Position numbers and translations under genes: made by a program. The notes under the pieces were generated by a model that was not told where the DNA came from, ran no database searches, and saw only the letters and a program-made list of their open reading frames with translations. A stretch of DNA of 48,285 nt from Candidatus Taylorbacteria bacterium (GTDB lineage: Bacteria; Patescibacteriota; Minisyncoccia; Phycocordibacterales; HO2-43-120). The DNA lies in assembly GCA_039934295.1 (NCBI GenBank), contig JBDTMN010000009.1:1-48285 (forward strand). The letters run 5' to 3'. The number at the start of each line of letters is the position of its first letter. Position 1 is the stretch's first letter. Positions 38,964-47,039 of the stretch are shown piece by piece.

Positions 38964-39716
38964 CAACATCCTTCGTCTTACGAAGATTTCCTGTCCTATC
39001 ATAAAGAGGTTGCTCACAACCCAGTAAAGAACGAGAGCGGCGGGTAAATGTGGAAAAACGTTTGAGATGGGAGGAAAAGGATACGCTATCACAAAAATTA
39101 AAATGGGGAGCACATATTGCATCTGCGTCTGCATGCTATGCATCATGTCTGCCTTCATATCGTTCTTCCCGGACAAAGAAGGAGTAGTCTTTTTAGGTTT
39201 CGGAAGTGTCAATTTTATCTGAAAATACTGCGAAACGGCCACAATGAGAGCCAAAATTAAGCTCTTCTCCGCTAGGTTAATTCCCAGAAAATGCATGTCA
39301 ACCGAAGCCACTGACGGAACAAAAGAGTAAAGAATCTCGGTACGAATCGAAGGTAGACCGCCATGCGCGAAAATAGTATAGAGAGCGATAATGATAGGGA
39401 ACTGAATCAAAAGAAGAAATATTCCCGAAAAGGGATTCAGTTTATTATCTTTATAGAGATTCATTATGCGTACAGACTGTTCTTGTTTGTTATTTTTATA
39501 TTTCTCTTTTAATTCGTCCATCTTCGGCTGAAGCTCTTTCATTTTTATCTGACTCTTAATGGAAGCCTTGGAGAGAGGAAACAAAATGAGCTTGACCAGT
39601 ATCGTGAAAATAATGATTGCGATACCTGCGTTCGCATAATGGGGCAAAATTGATAATAAAAAAACGAGGCCGTTGTATAACGGCTCGTACACGAAAGTAT
39701 TGTAAAGGTAAGACAT
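38955..39716 (-). CDS. yidC: YidC/Oxa1 membrane protein insertase
   Basis: A 253-aa insertase that places proteins into the cytoplasmic membrane with or without SecYEG. The five-helix Oxa1 core is visible: YNGLVFLLSILPHYANAGIA, IIIFTILVKLILFPLSKASI with the hydrophilic-groove region after it, KMKELQPKMDELKEKYKNN, then LLLIQFPIIIALYTIF and LVLYWVVSNLFMIGQEIFVR. Length is typical of the Gram-positive-like short form without the large periplasmic domain. Order yidC-rnpA-rpmH then divergent dnaA is the classical origin arrangement. The stop codon falls in the repeat array of the four-helix-bundle element. Confidence 0.95.
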   Translation of the reverse strand: MSYLYNTFVYEPLYNGLVFLLSILPHYANAGIAIIIFTILVKLILFPLSKASIKSQIKMKELQPKMDELKEKYKNNKQEQSVRIMNLYKDNKLNPFSGIFLLLIQFPIIIALYTIFAHGGLPSIRTEILYSFVPSVASVDMHFLGINLAEKSLILALIVAVSQYFQIKLTLPKPKKTTPSLSGKNDMKADMMHSMQTQMQYVLPILIFVIAYPFPPISNVFPHLPAALVLYWVVSNLFMIGQEIFVRRRMLNK

Positions 39717-39722
39717 GGGTAT

Positions 39723-39830
39723 AGTGTAGCGTAAAACGCTCCAAAAGTGTAACGCGCAACATGTAACGTGTAGCGTCTGAGAAGAGAAATCTCTTTTCTT
39801 ACGTTACATGCTACATGTTACACGTTACAT
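39723..39830. repeat. TGTAACR inverted array, cargo-free (F1, unit h)
   Basis: The left arm (AGTGTAGCGTAAAACGCTCC…, 39723-39780) ends CGTCTGA. The right arm 39797-39830 starts TCTTACG. It fills the space between yidC and rnpA and contains the rnpA stop codon. Confidence 0.75.
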
Positions 39831-40172
39831 GTCCCTTAAAGCTCCTGATTTTCTCAAAATAAAGACAACTTCTTTCTCGAGGTCCGAGAATGAAAGGTCA
39901 AGAATAGATTTTTTTGGAAAGAGAACAACAATAATGGAATCTCTAAGCTCGTTCTCTTTTTTTTGTACAATGCTATTCACCCTCCTTTTTATAAGATTGC
40001 GCTTAACCGCAAGAGGGGACACTTTTTTCGAAACCGAGACCCCGATTCGGGCAGGGAATTTTTCGAGAGAGCTATGGAGTCGAAGCGTAAAAAAATCCGA
40101 CGAAGTCAGCCGGCTTTGCTTTAATACTGTATCAAAAAGAACGCGGCTGACTCGTCTTTGTCTAGGTAACAT
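39825..40172 (-). CDS. rnpA: ribonuclease P protein component
   Basis: A 115-aa basic protein that assists the RNase P RNA in removing tRNA 5' leaders. The family motif is visible as FPARIGVSVSKKVSPLAVKR followed by NLIKRRV, with the N-terminal RQRRVSRVLF and SDFFTLRLHSS. Length is normal. It lies between rpmH and yidC, all on the minus strand. Its last codons, DM-stop, are read from the flanking TGTAACR array (ATG-TAA), as in the PrgI and virB4 genes. Confidence 0.93.
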   Translation of the reverse strand: MLPRQRRVSRVLFDTVLKQSRLTSSDFFTLRLHSSLEKFPARIGVSVSKKVSPLAVKRNLIKRRVNSIVQKKENELRDSIIVVLFPKKSILDLSFSDLEKEVVFILRKSGALRDM

Positions 40173-40180
40173 GGAGAAAG

Positions 40181-40278
40181 TGTAACGCGAAACGTGTAAC
40201 TTGTAACGTAAGATAAGAAAAACAGAAATTTTCTCTTATCCCCTCAGACGTTACAGGTTACACGTTACACGCTACACG
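40181..40278. repeat. TGTAACR inverted array, cargo-free, flipped core (F1, unit i)
   Basis: The left arm ends CGTAAGA (40207-40213) and the right arm starts TCAGACG (40244-40250), i.e. the junction words of other units in reverse orientation. It separates rnpA and rpmH. Confidence 0.75.
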
Positions 40279-40279
40279 A

Positions 40280-40414
40280 CTACACTGTGAGCTTCTTTCG
40301 CCCCTTTCGTCTCCTCCGAATAAGAGTGTTTTTTCCTCCGCGAGACTTACTTCGGACCAGAAATCCGTGCGAACGGGCTCTTTTGCGTTTTTTTGGATGG
40401 TAGGTGAAGGACAT
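40280..40414 (-). CDS. rpmH: 50S ribosomal protein L34
   Basis: A 44-aa highly basic protein encoded on the minus strand: start [20 protein letters not shown], then [20 protein letters not shown] and KLTV-stop. The L34 signature (YHPKKRKR…HGF..R..S..G…L..RR.KGR) is clear. It is the first gene of the rpmH-rnpA-yidC order facing dnaA. The promoter at 40464-40492 precedes it, with a one-sided TTAGCTA array between promoter and gene. Confidence 0.95.
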   Translation of the reverse strand: MSFTYHPKKRKRARSHGFLVRSKSRGGKNTLIRRRRKGRKKLTV

Positions 40415-40418
40415 GATG

Positions 40419-40447
40419 GGTAGCTGTTAGCTATTAGCTTTTAGGTT
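40419..40447. repeat. one-sided TTAGCTA array in the rpmH leader (F2)
   Basis: TAGCTGTTAGCTATTAGCTT words lie between the rpmH promoter and its start codon, so they would be transcribed in the 5' leader. Confidence 0.6.
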
Positions 40448-40463
40448 AAAGGGGAATTCGAAA

Positions 40464-40492
40464 ATCTTATCAGAAATGTTAGTCAAAAGCAA
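40464..40492 (-). promoter_or_regulatory. promoter of rpmH
   Basis: On the minus strand TTGCTT (40492-40487), 17-nt spacer, TAAGAT (40469-40464). The leader is about 45 nt and contains the F2 array. Confidence 0.55.
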
Positions 40493-40506
40493 CCAAACCC
40501 AAAACT

Positions 40507-40615
40507 AATGACGCATAACTGAATGACTGAATAACCAGACTGAAAAAAAATTTATTTTTGTAATAAGTTATTCAGTTATTAGTCATTTATGATTACTGTG
40601 GAGCTTCTCCACAGT
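40507..40615. repeat. AGTTATTC inverted array, cargo-free (F3), and 9-bp hairpin upstream of dnaA
   Basis: The left array 40507-40537 (TAATGACGCATAACTGAATG…) and right array 40566-40589 (TTATTCAGTTATTAGTCATT) use the words that flank four-helix copy 4. A perfect hairpin ACTGTGGAG-CTT-CTCCACAGT follows at 40595-40615, with partial DnaA-box similarity (CTGTGGA). No gene is seen in 40415-40697. Confidence 0.7.
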
Positions 40616-40646
40616 TTATCAACATGTTTATAACCACTGCACAAGT

Positions 40647-40673
40647 TTGACTATCGCAAGTTGGGTATATAAT
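40647..40673 (+). promoter_or_regulatory. promoter of dnaA
   Basis: TTGACT (40647-40652) and TATAAT (40668-40673) are separated by 15 nt, slightly short but both boxes are strong. Expected start near 40680. Confidence 0.6.
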
Positions 40674-40724
40674 GAAGAATAAATAACTAAAACCTCCTTG
40701 ATTGATTCACCCTCAAACACAATT

Positions 40725-42065
40725 ATGATAGACGACAAGAAACTCTGGAACCGAGTCCTTCTTGAAATGGAACTTTCAGTTTCAAAAGCCAATTTTACTA
40801 CCTGGTTTAAGGATACGTACATACTAAAACAGGACGACGGGATAATTTATTTAAGTGTCCCCAATGAATTCATCCGAGACTGGCTCATAAATAAATTCCA
40901 CAAGCTCATTTTGAAATCACTCCGAGATTTTGGCGAAAATATCAGGTCAATAGAGTACGTTGTGACAAAAGAATTGAAAAAGAAGGAGAGCGAAGCCCCT
41001 AAACCGTTAAACCCGACAGGGGAATTACCGCTTGCCGACCATTATATAAGCAAAGAAGACAATTTAAACCCAAGATACACGTTTGATACATTTGTTATCG
41101 GGCCTTTCAACGAGCTCGCCTATGCCGCCTCCCAAGCGGTCATAAAGAAGCCGGGAACCGCGTATAATCCTCTTTTTGTCTATGGCGACACCGGCCACGG
41201 AAAAACGCATTTAATCCAGTCAATCGGAAATTACATAAAACACACCCACCCATCAAAAAAAGTTCATTATGTTACATCGGAAAAGTTCGTGGTGGACTAT
41301 GTGGGCTCGATGCAAGCAAATAAAATCAATCAGTTTAAGGAGAAATACAGAAAATACGATGTGCTTATCATGGATGACATACAATTTTTTTCCAATAAGG
41401 AGAAAAGTCAGGAAGAATTGTTTCATCTCTTCGACACTCTCTATGGGAATAACAAACAGATTGTTTTTTCCTCGGACAAGCATCCGAACTTCATTCCGAA
41501 CCTTGAGGACCGCTTGAAATCGCGGTTCGGGCAGGGGATGATTGTGGACATTCCGCCTCCGGACCAAGAATCCCGCGCTGCGATCCTAAAGGCCAAGGCA
41601 AAACAGAGCAACTTCTTGCTGGAAGACGAGGTTATTTACTACTTAGCAGGCGTTATAGAGGGCAATATCAGAGAGCTTGAAGGTATTTTGAACTCCATCA
41701 TCTGCCAGACACAGGTTAAGGGCAAGGAGTTGGCGCTTATTGAGATAAAAAATCTGATAAAAGCGAGCATAAAGCCCAAAAAAAACCTGTCGGTCAAAGA
41801 TATCGTGAAAACCGTCGCGGATTACTTCAATATAGAGGAAAATACCCTGTATGATAAGACAAGAAGGAAGGAGGTGGTTCTCCCGAGACAGATTGCCATG
41901 TATATTTTGCGCGAGGATTGCAATGTTTCGTTCCCGTCCATAGGCCAGAAACTCGGGGGAAGAGACCACACCACTGTGATTCACTCGTGCGAGAAGATTA
42001 AAAATGACCTGAAGACTAACAACGCGCTGGTGGAGGATTTGGTACAGATACGAGCACTGCTTTAA
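40725..42065 (+). CDS. dnaA: chromosomal replication initiator DnaA
   Basis: A 446-aa replication initiator. Domain I is at the N-terminus (LWNRVLLEMELSVSKANFTT); a short linker follows; AAA+ domain III has Walker A VYGDTGHGKTHLIQS, Walker B YDVLIMDDIQFF and the box VII-like LEDRLKSRFGQGM; domain IV ends in the DnaA-box-binding signature GGRDHTTVIHSCEKI. I chose ATG 40725 (MIDDKKLW) over TTG 40698 because homologues begin here. It is divergent from rpmH and followed by candidate oriC and dnaN. Confidence 0.97.
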   Translation: MIDDKKLWNRVLLEMELSVSKANFTTWFKDTYILKQDDGIIYLSVPNEFIRDWLINKFHKLILKSLRDFGENIRSIEYVVTKELKKKESEAPKPLNPTGELPLADHYISKEDNLNPRYTFDTFVIGPFNELAYAASQAVIKKPGTAYNPLFVYGDTGHGKTHLIQSIGNYIKHTHPSKKVHYVTSEKFVVDYVGSMQANKINQFKEKYRKYDVLIMDDIQFFSNKEKSQEELFHLFDTLYGNNKQIVFSSDKHPNFIPNLEDRLKSRFGQGMIVDIPPPDQESRAAILKAKAKQSNFLLEDEVIYYLAGVIEGNIRELEGILNSIICQTQVKGKELALIEIKNLIKASIKPKKNLSVKDIVKTVADYFNIEENTLYDKTRRKEVVLPRQIAMYILREDCNVSFPSIGQKLGGRDHTTVIHSCEKIKNDLKTNNALVEDLVQIRALL

Positions 42066-42176
42066 GCATACCAATATACCAATGAAGAAATATACGAATA
42101 AAAACTAATAAGAAATGAGGTTTTGATTATTAGTATTCATTGGTATATTAGGAATTTATCCGTATATTAGTATGTT
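42066..42176. repeat. ATTCGTATA-type inverted word array (F4) after dnaA
   Basis: ACCAATATACCAATGAAG words on the left and ATTCATTGGTATATTAGG / TCCGTATATTAG words on the right, inverted. The unit fills the first third of the dnaA-dnaN spacer. Confidence 0.65.
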
Positions 42177-42179
42177 CAT

Positions 42180-42370
42180 CTAACTGTTGATTAGTGGTTC
42201 ACAAGATGTTAGTAACAAGGGGATAAAAGTCGTAAAAAAGTGGATAAAAGTAACCTATAAAAATACCCTTGAAATAACCTAACCTTTTCAACATTAAAAA
42301 AAGGCAAAATAAGCCCAAAACACCTTATTTTTAAACACATAATATCTTATCCACTTATCCACATCCTTAA
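42180..42370. other. candidate replication origin (oriC)
   Basis: Between dnaA and dnaN there are two tandem DnaA boxes TTATCCACT (42347-42355) and TTATCCACA (42355-42363), an inverse box GTGGATAA at 42240-42247, a weaker GGGATAAA near 42220, and long AT-rich stretches (for example 42325-42345). The arrangement fits an oriC with an unwinding region next to tandem boxes. Not verified by GC skew. Confidence 0.65.
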
Positions 42371-42400
42371 TAATAAAATTCTTATTTAAACAAAAATACT

Positions 42401-43501
42401 ATGAAGATAGAATGCTTAAAAGAAAAACTAGCCTCCGCGGTTTCTAAATGCGAAAAAATAAGCGGGAAGCACCCGACATTGCCGGTGCTTAAGTGTATTC
42501 TTTTAGAGGTGAAGGATAATAATTTGATTTTAAAATCAACCAATTTAGATTTGGGGGTGGAGATTACTTTTCCCGTTAAAACCGAGGAAGAAGGAGTTGT
42601 GGCTGTGCCGGGGTCGGTGTTAAATAATTTCATACAGAACCTAGATAACTATAAAAGCATTAAACTTGAGAGTGCGGAGGGCAATCTCAAAGTTTGGACG
42701 GAGAATAATTCAACAGTCATTAAATCCCTTCCTCATGAGGATTTTCCCACCATCCCCGTTGTATCCCTGTCTAAAGTTTTTAAAATGAACGCGAAAGATA
42801 TTGTGCGGGGACTCAAAAGTGTCTGGTACAGTTCGGGGACATCGAGCATGAAGCCGGAACTTTCGAGCGTATACATCTATCACAACGACGAAAATGTTGT
42901 TTTTGTGGCTACCGACTCATTTCGACTGGCGGAAAAGAGGGTAAAAGTGAAAAAAATTCCCGATTTTACCCAAATTCTTATTCCTTTTAAAAATGTGATT
43001 GAAATTGTGAGGATTCTCGAGGAGGTTTCGGACGATGTTGAGATTCATCTCGATAAAAATCAAATTTCATTTTCGTGGGAGGGGCTGTATCTTACCTCGC
43101 GAATCATTGACGGCGTGTTTCCCGACTACAAGCAGATAATTCCCAAGGAGAATAAAAGCGAGGTTGTCGCGCTGAAGCAGGATTTGGTGAATTCCTTGAA
43201 ACTCGCCAATGTTTTTTCCGATAACTTCAATCAGATCAATATGAAATTGAGACCGGGAGGCAAAACCTTTCATCTAACGACCCGGAATGCGGATGTCGGG
43301 GAAACGGTGAATAAGCTTGAGAGCGCTATTTCGGGCGAAGACATCGATATAAATTTCAACTACCGATATATCCTCGATTGCTTCCAATCAATCGAAGCAG
43401 ACAGCGTTTCACTCCAATTTAACGGCGTTTCGAAGCCCATGGTCATCCGCGGAGTGGGGGATAGGAGTTTTATGTATCTCGTGATGCCGATGAATAAGTA
43501 A
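42401..43501 (+). CDS. dnaN: DNA polymerase III beta subunit (sliding clamp)
   Basis: A 366-aa protein of the three-domain clamp fold that tethers polymerase III and other enzymes to DNA. Recognisable segments are LASAVSKCEKISGKHPTLPV, LKSTNLDLGVEITFPV, ATDSFRLAEKRVKV and SRIIDGVFPDYKQIIPKENK, and the C-terminus YLVMPMNK, which forms part of the partner-binding pocket in the family. Length is normal. It lies downstream of dnaA and oriC in the conserved order. Confidence 0.97.
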   Translation: MKIECLKEKLASAVSKCEKISGKHPTLPVLKCILLEVKDNNLILKSTNLDLGVEITFPVKTEEEGVVAVPGSVLNNFIQNLDNYKSIKLESAEGNLKVWTENNSTVIKSLPHEDFPTIPVVSLSKVFKMNAKDIVRGLKSVWYSSGTSSMKPELSSVYIYHNDENVVFVATDSFRLAEKRVKVKKIPDFTQILIPFKNVIEIVRILEEVSDDVEIHLDKNQISFSWEGLYLTSRIIDGVFPDYKQIIPKENKSEVVALKQDLVNSLKLANVFSDNFNQINMKLRPGGKTFHLTTRNADVGETVNKLESAISGEDIDINFNYRYILDCFQSIEADSVSLQFNGVSKPMVIRGVGDRSFMYLVMPMNK

Positions 43502-43860
43502 CGCTCGGATTGTCTTTTGGAGAGCACGGATATTTTCTTGCTAGAAAATTCCTCGAGCTCGCGCCGCCGCACTCGCTAGTCTCTCCAAAAGACGATTCTC
43601 GCTCTGATGTCTGGCACCTCCTTAATTTTCAATCACCTTTCGCATATGCTTTAAAAAATAATAAGCTCGCTCTGACGTCCAAGAGAACTTCTATTATTCT
43701 CAGTGATTTGTGGACAATCTTTTCCGAAAAGTGCCGCTCTAACGTCTAAGAAAATTCCAACCCTCTCCGCAAGTCACAAAAAACTGAAAGCTCGCTCCGA
43801 CGTCCAAGAGAACTTCTATTATTTGCAGTGATTTAATTTTATTTAATAAAAAAATTTAGG
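43502..43860. repeat. degenerate tandem array (about 57-68 bp units) after dnaN
   Basis: No convincing gene lies in 43502-43946. A 13-bp perfect inverted repeat GTCTTTTGGAGAG (43512-43524) / complement (43581-43593) comes first. Four units follow beginning CTCGCTCTGATGTC (about 43598), CTCGCTCTGACGTCC (43666), CGCTCTAACGTCTA (about 43735) and CTCGCTCCGACGTCC (43791). Units 2 and 4 share about 45 bp with only a few differences (offset 125). A one-sided AGCTAATAGCT array (43914-43942) precedes the next gene. Confidence 0.7.
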
Positions 43861-43946
43861 AGTTAGTCGGGGAGGGGGCAGAAGTAAAGTTGTAGTTTTT
43901 CTAAATTGTCCTAACACCTAAAAGCTAGTAGCTAATAGCTGTTCTT

Positions 43947-44201
43947 ATGTTCAACGTCTCCTTATATCTAGAAAAGTTTAAGACCATAGGGCTTGGGGAT
44001 AGCATTGCCAAAGATGCCCTTATTAAGGCTGTGCGGGAATGCACGGGAGGGAAAATTGAGAGAAAAGATGTTGAATTTAAAAACGGAACGTTCAGAATCA
44101 AGGCGGACCCGATTTTGAAAAGCGAGATTATGATAAAAAAAGAAGTGATTTTGGAATTCTTGACAAAAGAATTGAAGAAAGAAGTGAAAGACGTAAGGTG
44201 A
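43947..44201 (+). CDS. small DUF721/DciA-like protein (tentative)
   Basis: An 84-aa protein. The sequence VRECTGGKIERKDVEFKNGT and FRIKADPILKSEIMIKKEVI, then LEFLTKELKKEV resembles the C-terminal core of DUF721/DciA proteins, which assist loading of the replicative helicase DnaB and are often encoded near dnaA-dnaN. The match is to a general pattern (V.V.n..l...S.L...L) and not to unmistakable residues, so the assignment rests partly on location. It is shorter than most DciA proteins. An F2 word array lies immediately upstream. Confidence 0.5.
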   Translation: MFNVSLYLEKFKTIGLGDSIAKDALIKAVRECTGGKIERKDVEFKNGTFRIKADPILKSEIMIKKEVILEFLTKELKKEVKDVR

Positions 44202-44203
44202 AC

Positions 44204-44462
44204 ATACCAATATACGGATAAATTCCTAATATACCAATGAAAACGAATAATTAAGACATCCTCCGCATTGCTGACTCCTTCTTCGCAAAGCCTTCGGCGG
44301 ACAAGTCGGCACCTCCTTTCTTAAGGAGGAATTTCGATTCTCCCTTTGAAAGGGAGCCCGCCCGAACGTACTATTTCGGTACGGGCGGGCACCGCGTCTT
44401 CGCAGGAGGGATGTATTAGTATACATTAGTATATTTCTTCATTGGTATATTTGTATATTTAA
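44204..44462. repeat. ATTCGTATA inverted arrays around a 150-bp hairpin-rich cargo (F4)
   Basis: The left array 44204-44254 and right array 44411-44462 are inverted (ATACCAATATACGGATAA versus TTCATTGGTATATTTGTA). The cargo has hairpins CTCCTT-TC-TTAAGGAG, CTCCCTTTGAAAGGGAG and the 33-bp CCCGCCCG element (44357-44389), homologous to 20207-20239. No ORF is inside. The right array reaches the stop codon of the PBP1A gene. Confidence 0.65.
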
Positions 44463-46876
44463 TTCGTTGTTTCAAACTCCACCTGCGCTTCTCCTGTCTC
44501 GTCTTTCGAGTCTGTGAGAATTACCTTTAGGGTGTTTATTTTCTTAACGGAGTCCGGCGTAAACGTGAATTCGAACGGCGAGTCACCACTAGACCCAAGA
44601 AAAGCATTATTAAGATAGTAATTGGCTCTTACAATCGGGCTACCACCAGGGGCAAACTCAAGACCGATGTTTATGGGCTGTCCTTTTTTGTATTGCTTCG
44701 ATCCTTGCGGATTTACAATCGCCACGACAATTTTTTTGACCGGGATTGAAACTCCCGTACTCGTGCCCTGGGCACCGAAGGTGCTTCCGTTGTCCGTAAG
44801 CCATTTTTGCACTCCGTATTCCCAATGAGAATATTGCGGGTTGCTATTTGGATTTCTCGGCTCTCCCCCAAGAGGGTTATTTGTATCCACGTAATGGAGG
44901 ATTGAGTGAACACCAGTAGGGTCTTGCCACACTCCTTTCAATATCGGCTTGTAGTACGAGGTGTCCACCGGGTCGGGCTCCTCAAAATGCGCAATTGGCG
45001 TTACTTTAAGAGCCTCCTGCATTACGGCATTCCACAATGGCACCACGAGTTGTCCCGAAAGTTTTCTCTCCATCGGACGATTATCATTGTTTCCCACCCA
45101 GGCTCCCACGGTAACCGTAGGGGTATAGCCGATTGTCCACGCGTCTTTGTAGTTGTTGGTTGTTCCCGTTTTTACCGCCACGTCCTTGCCCGGGAAATAT
45201 AGCAGAGAGTTCGCTCCATAGAGGGGAGTTCTTGCCACGTTGTCCGACAGTATGTCAGAAATTGTCAGAGCAATGGACCTAGGCAATACTTCCGTTTCTT
45301 GCTTTTTAAATTCCTCGATAACCTTTCCATCTCTGTCCTCTATTCGCAAGATGGCTACCGGAGGATTTCTCACTCCCTCATTTGCGAATACTGAATAAGC
45401 GCTTGTCATATCCAGAGGAGATGCTTCCCCTCCTCCAAGCACTAGAGTCAAGCCATAGGTGCCCGCACTCGCCAAACTTTCCACTCCCATTTTTTTCGCT
45501 AAATTAAGTGAGTCTTGGATGCCGGCGAGATAGAGAATTTTGACCGAAGCGATATTTACCGACTGGGCGAGGGCATTACGGAAAGAGATTGGCCCGCGGA
45601 ATTTTTCGTCGTAGTTGTCTGGGGAATAGCATCCACCGGCACTCGTCAAGTTCGACGCGGCGCAGTTCGAGGAAAATTGCGTTTTTGCATCGAAGACAAC
45701 AGTTTCGGGCAGGTAGCCTTTTTCTAAAGCTTCCGCATACACGATTGGCTTGAAAGTTGAGCCCGGCTGACGGTGAGCGAGGGTCACGTTGAAGTTTCCG
45801 TCTATTTCCGTGTCAAAGTAATCTCGGGAGCCGACCATCGAGAGAATTTGGCCCGTTTTGGGGTCAATAATTACCACTCCGGCATTTTCGGCGTTGTAGG
45901 TTTTCTTGTTTTGCAAAGCGAATTTTTTCGTCAGGTCCTGGGCTTTTTCCTGCAGTCCGTAGTCTAACGTCGTGATTACTTTGTAGCCGTTTTCCTGCAT
46001 CGCATTCTCACCGTACTTTTGAGCCAGATATTCTTTCACATAAATGACGAAATGAGGCGCTTTGATTCCTCGTTCTTCCCGTGGTCGGAAATCTACCTTA
46101 TCTGCCGAAGCCTTCTGGTATTCATCCGCTGTGATAAAGTTGTTTTCCAGCATTTTTTTCAGAACAAGATTTTTTCTGTCAATGAGTTCCTGCTTGTGGT
46201 TGCCGTAAGGAGAATAGTAGGTAGGTGCTTGTGGCAGGGCCGCAAGATATGCCGCCTCCGCAAGCGTCAGGTCGTAGGCGGGTTTGGCGAAGTAGGCCTG
46301 GCTCGCTTCCTCAACTCCGTAGATATTGCCCCCGTACGGCGCTTCGTTCAAATAGGTCTCAAGGATTTTGTCCTTGCTTAAAACTTTTTCGAGTCGTATG
46401 GCCAAAACCCACTCTTTCACTTTTCTCGTTATCGTTTTGTCCGTGGTGAGAAATGTATTTTTGATGACTTGTTGGGTGATGGTAGAACCGCCTTGGCTGA
46501 ACTTTCCGCTTTTTAAATTGGCGAAAATAGCGCGGAGAATGGATTTTGGTTTGATGCCGTAATGCTCGTAGAATTCCGCGTCTTCGATGGCAACGGTCGC
46601 ATTCTTGATATTTTTTGACATTTCATCGCTCGGAACTACGGTTCTTTTGACGTTTTCCTGAACGCTGTAGAGGAGATTTTTTCCTTCCCGGTCATATATC
46701 TTTGTGGACTCCGAAATCTTTCTTTGCTCAAAAGCGTTCACGTCAGGGAGCTCGAAAGTCGAAACCCACAAAATCATCGCTCCCGCGCAAAGCGCGAACA
46801 GGGCTATCAAGATACCGATAGCTTCCTTAAGCAGTTTTTTCTTTTTTGCCGATAAAGAAAAGAGCTTGAATCGCAT
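44459..46876 (-). CDS. class A penicillin-binding protein (PBP1A-like)
   Basis: An 805-aa bifunctional peptidoglycan synthase. An N-terminal anchor (about 18-42, IGILIALFALCAGAMILWVS) is followed by a glycosyltransferase domain with EDAEFYEHYGI and GGSTITQQVIKN, then a transpeptidase domain with the SxxK site in QPGSTFKPIVYAEAL, SVN in ALAQSVNIASV and KTGTTNNYKDAW. A C-terminal beta domain of about 90 residues (IVRANYYLNNAFLGSSGDSP) may be Ig-like. I chose ATG 46876 (MRFKLFSLS) because the upstream extension lacks family similarity and a TATCAT box lies 9 nt before it. The SxxK/SxN/KTG set is complete. Confidence 0.94.
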   Translation of the reverse strand: MRFKLFSLSAKKKKLLKEAIGILIALFALCAGAMILWVSTFELPDVNAFEQRKISESTKIYDREGKNLLYSVQENVKRTVVPSDEMSKNIKNATVAIEDAEFYEHYGIKPKSILRAIFANLKSGKFSQGGSTITQQVIKNTFLTTDKTITRKVKEWVLAIRLEKVLSKDKILETYLNEAPYGGNIYGVEEASQAYFAKPAYDLTLAEAAYLAALPQAPTYYSPYGNHKQELIDRKNLVLKKMLENNFITADEYQKASADKVDFRPREERGIKAPHFVIYVKEYLAQKYGENAMQENGYKVITTLDYGLQEKAQDLTKKFALQNKKTYNAENAGVVIIDPKTGQILSMVGSRDYFDTEIDGNFNVTLAHRQPGSTFKPIVYAEALEKGYLPETVVFDAKTQFSSNCAASNLTSAGGCYSPDNYDEKFRGPISFRNALAQSVNIASVKILYLAGIQDSLNLAKKMGVESLASAGTYGLTLVLGGGEASPLDMTSAYSVFANEGVRNPPVAILRIEDRDGKVIEEFKKQETEVLPRSIALTISDILSDNVARTPLYGANSLLYFPGKDVAVKTGTTNNYKDAWTIGYTPTVTVGAWVGNNDNRPMERKLSGQLVVPLWNAVMQEALKVTPIAHFEEPDPVDTSYYKPILKGVWQDPTGVHSILHYVDTNNPLGGEPRNPNSNPQYSHWEYGVQKWLTDNGSTFGAQGTSTGVSIPVKKIVVAIVNPQGSKQYKKGQPINIGLEFAPGGSPIVRANYYLNNAFLGSSGDSPFEFTFTPDSVKKINTLKVILTDSKDETGEAQVEFETTN

Positions 46877-46900
46877 TATTTTGACATGATAGCACAATAC

Positions 46901-47016
46901 GCTAATGACAGATACCAATCAACGAATGGTACTAATGATACGAATGAATACGAATAGTGCAGTTTTCATCTCTTATTCTTAGCTATTAGTTTCATTCGTG
47001 TAATTAGTATCTGTTA
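46901..47016. repeat. ATTCGTATA inverted word array (F4) upstream of tyrS
   Basis: The left side is GATACCAATCAACGAATGGT… with ACGAATGAATACGAAT. The right side is ATTAGTTTCATTCGTGTAAT…, inverted, around a loop of about 25 nt. It occupies the divergent spacer between PBP1A and tyrS, so promoters of both would lie in or next to it. Confidence 0.65.
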
Positions 47017-47039
47017 TAATTTTATGTTAAATTATTCTC

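Noticed and set aside
5970-40278. Explaining all word arrays as ordinary Rho-independent terminators
   Set aside because: They lack consistent T-runs, arms are word arrays with permuted order, some are one-sided before promoters, and some enclose genes.
43510-43749. 79-aa ORF after dnaN
   Set aside because: It is read through the inverted repeat and tandem array with no start signal or family similarity.
43502-43860. CRISPR-like array
   Set aside because: Units are degenerate, spacing is uneven (57-68 bp), similarity extends through the whole unit and no cas genes are seen.
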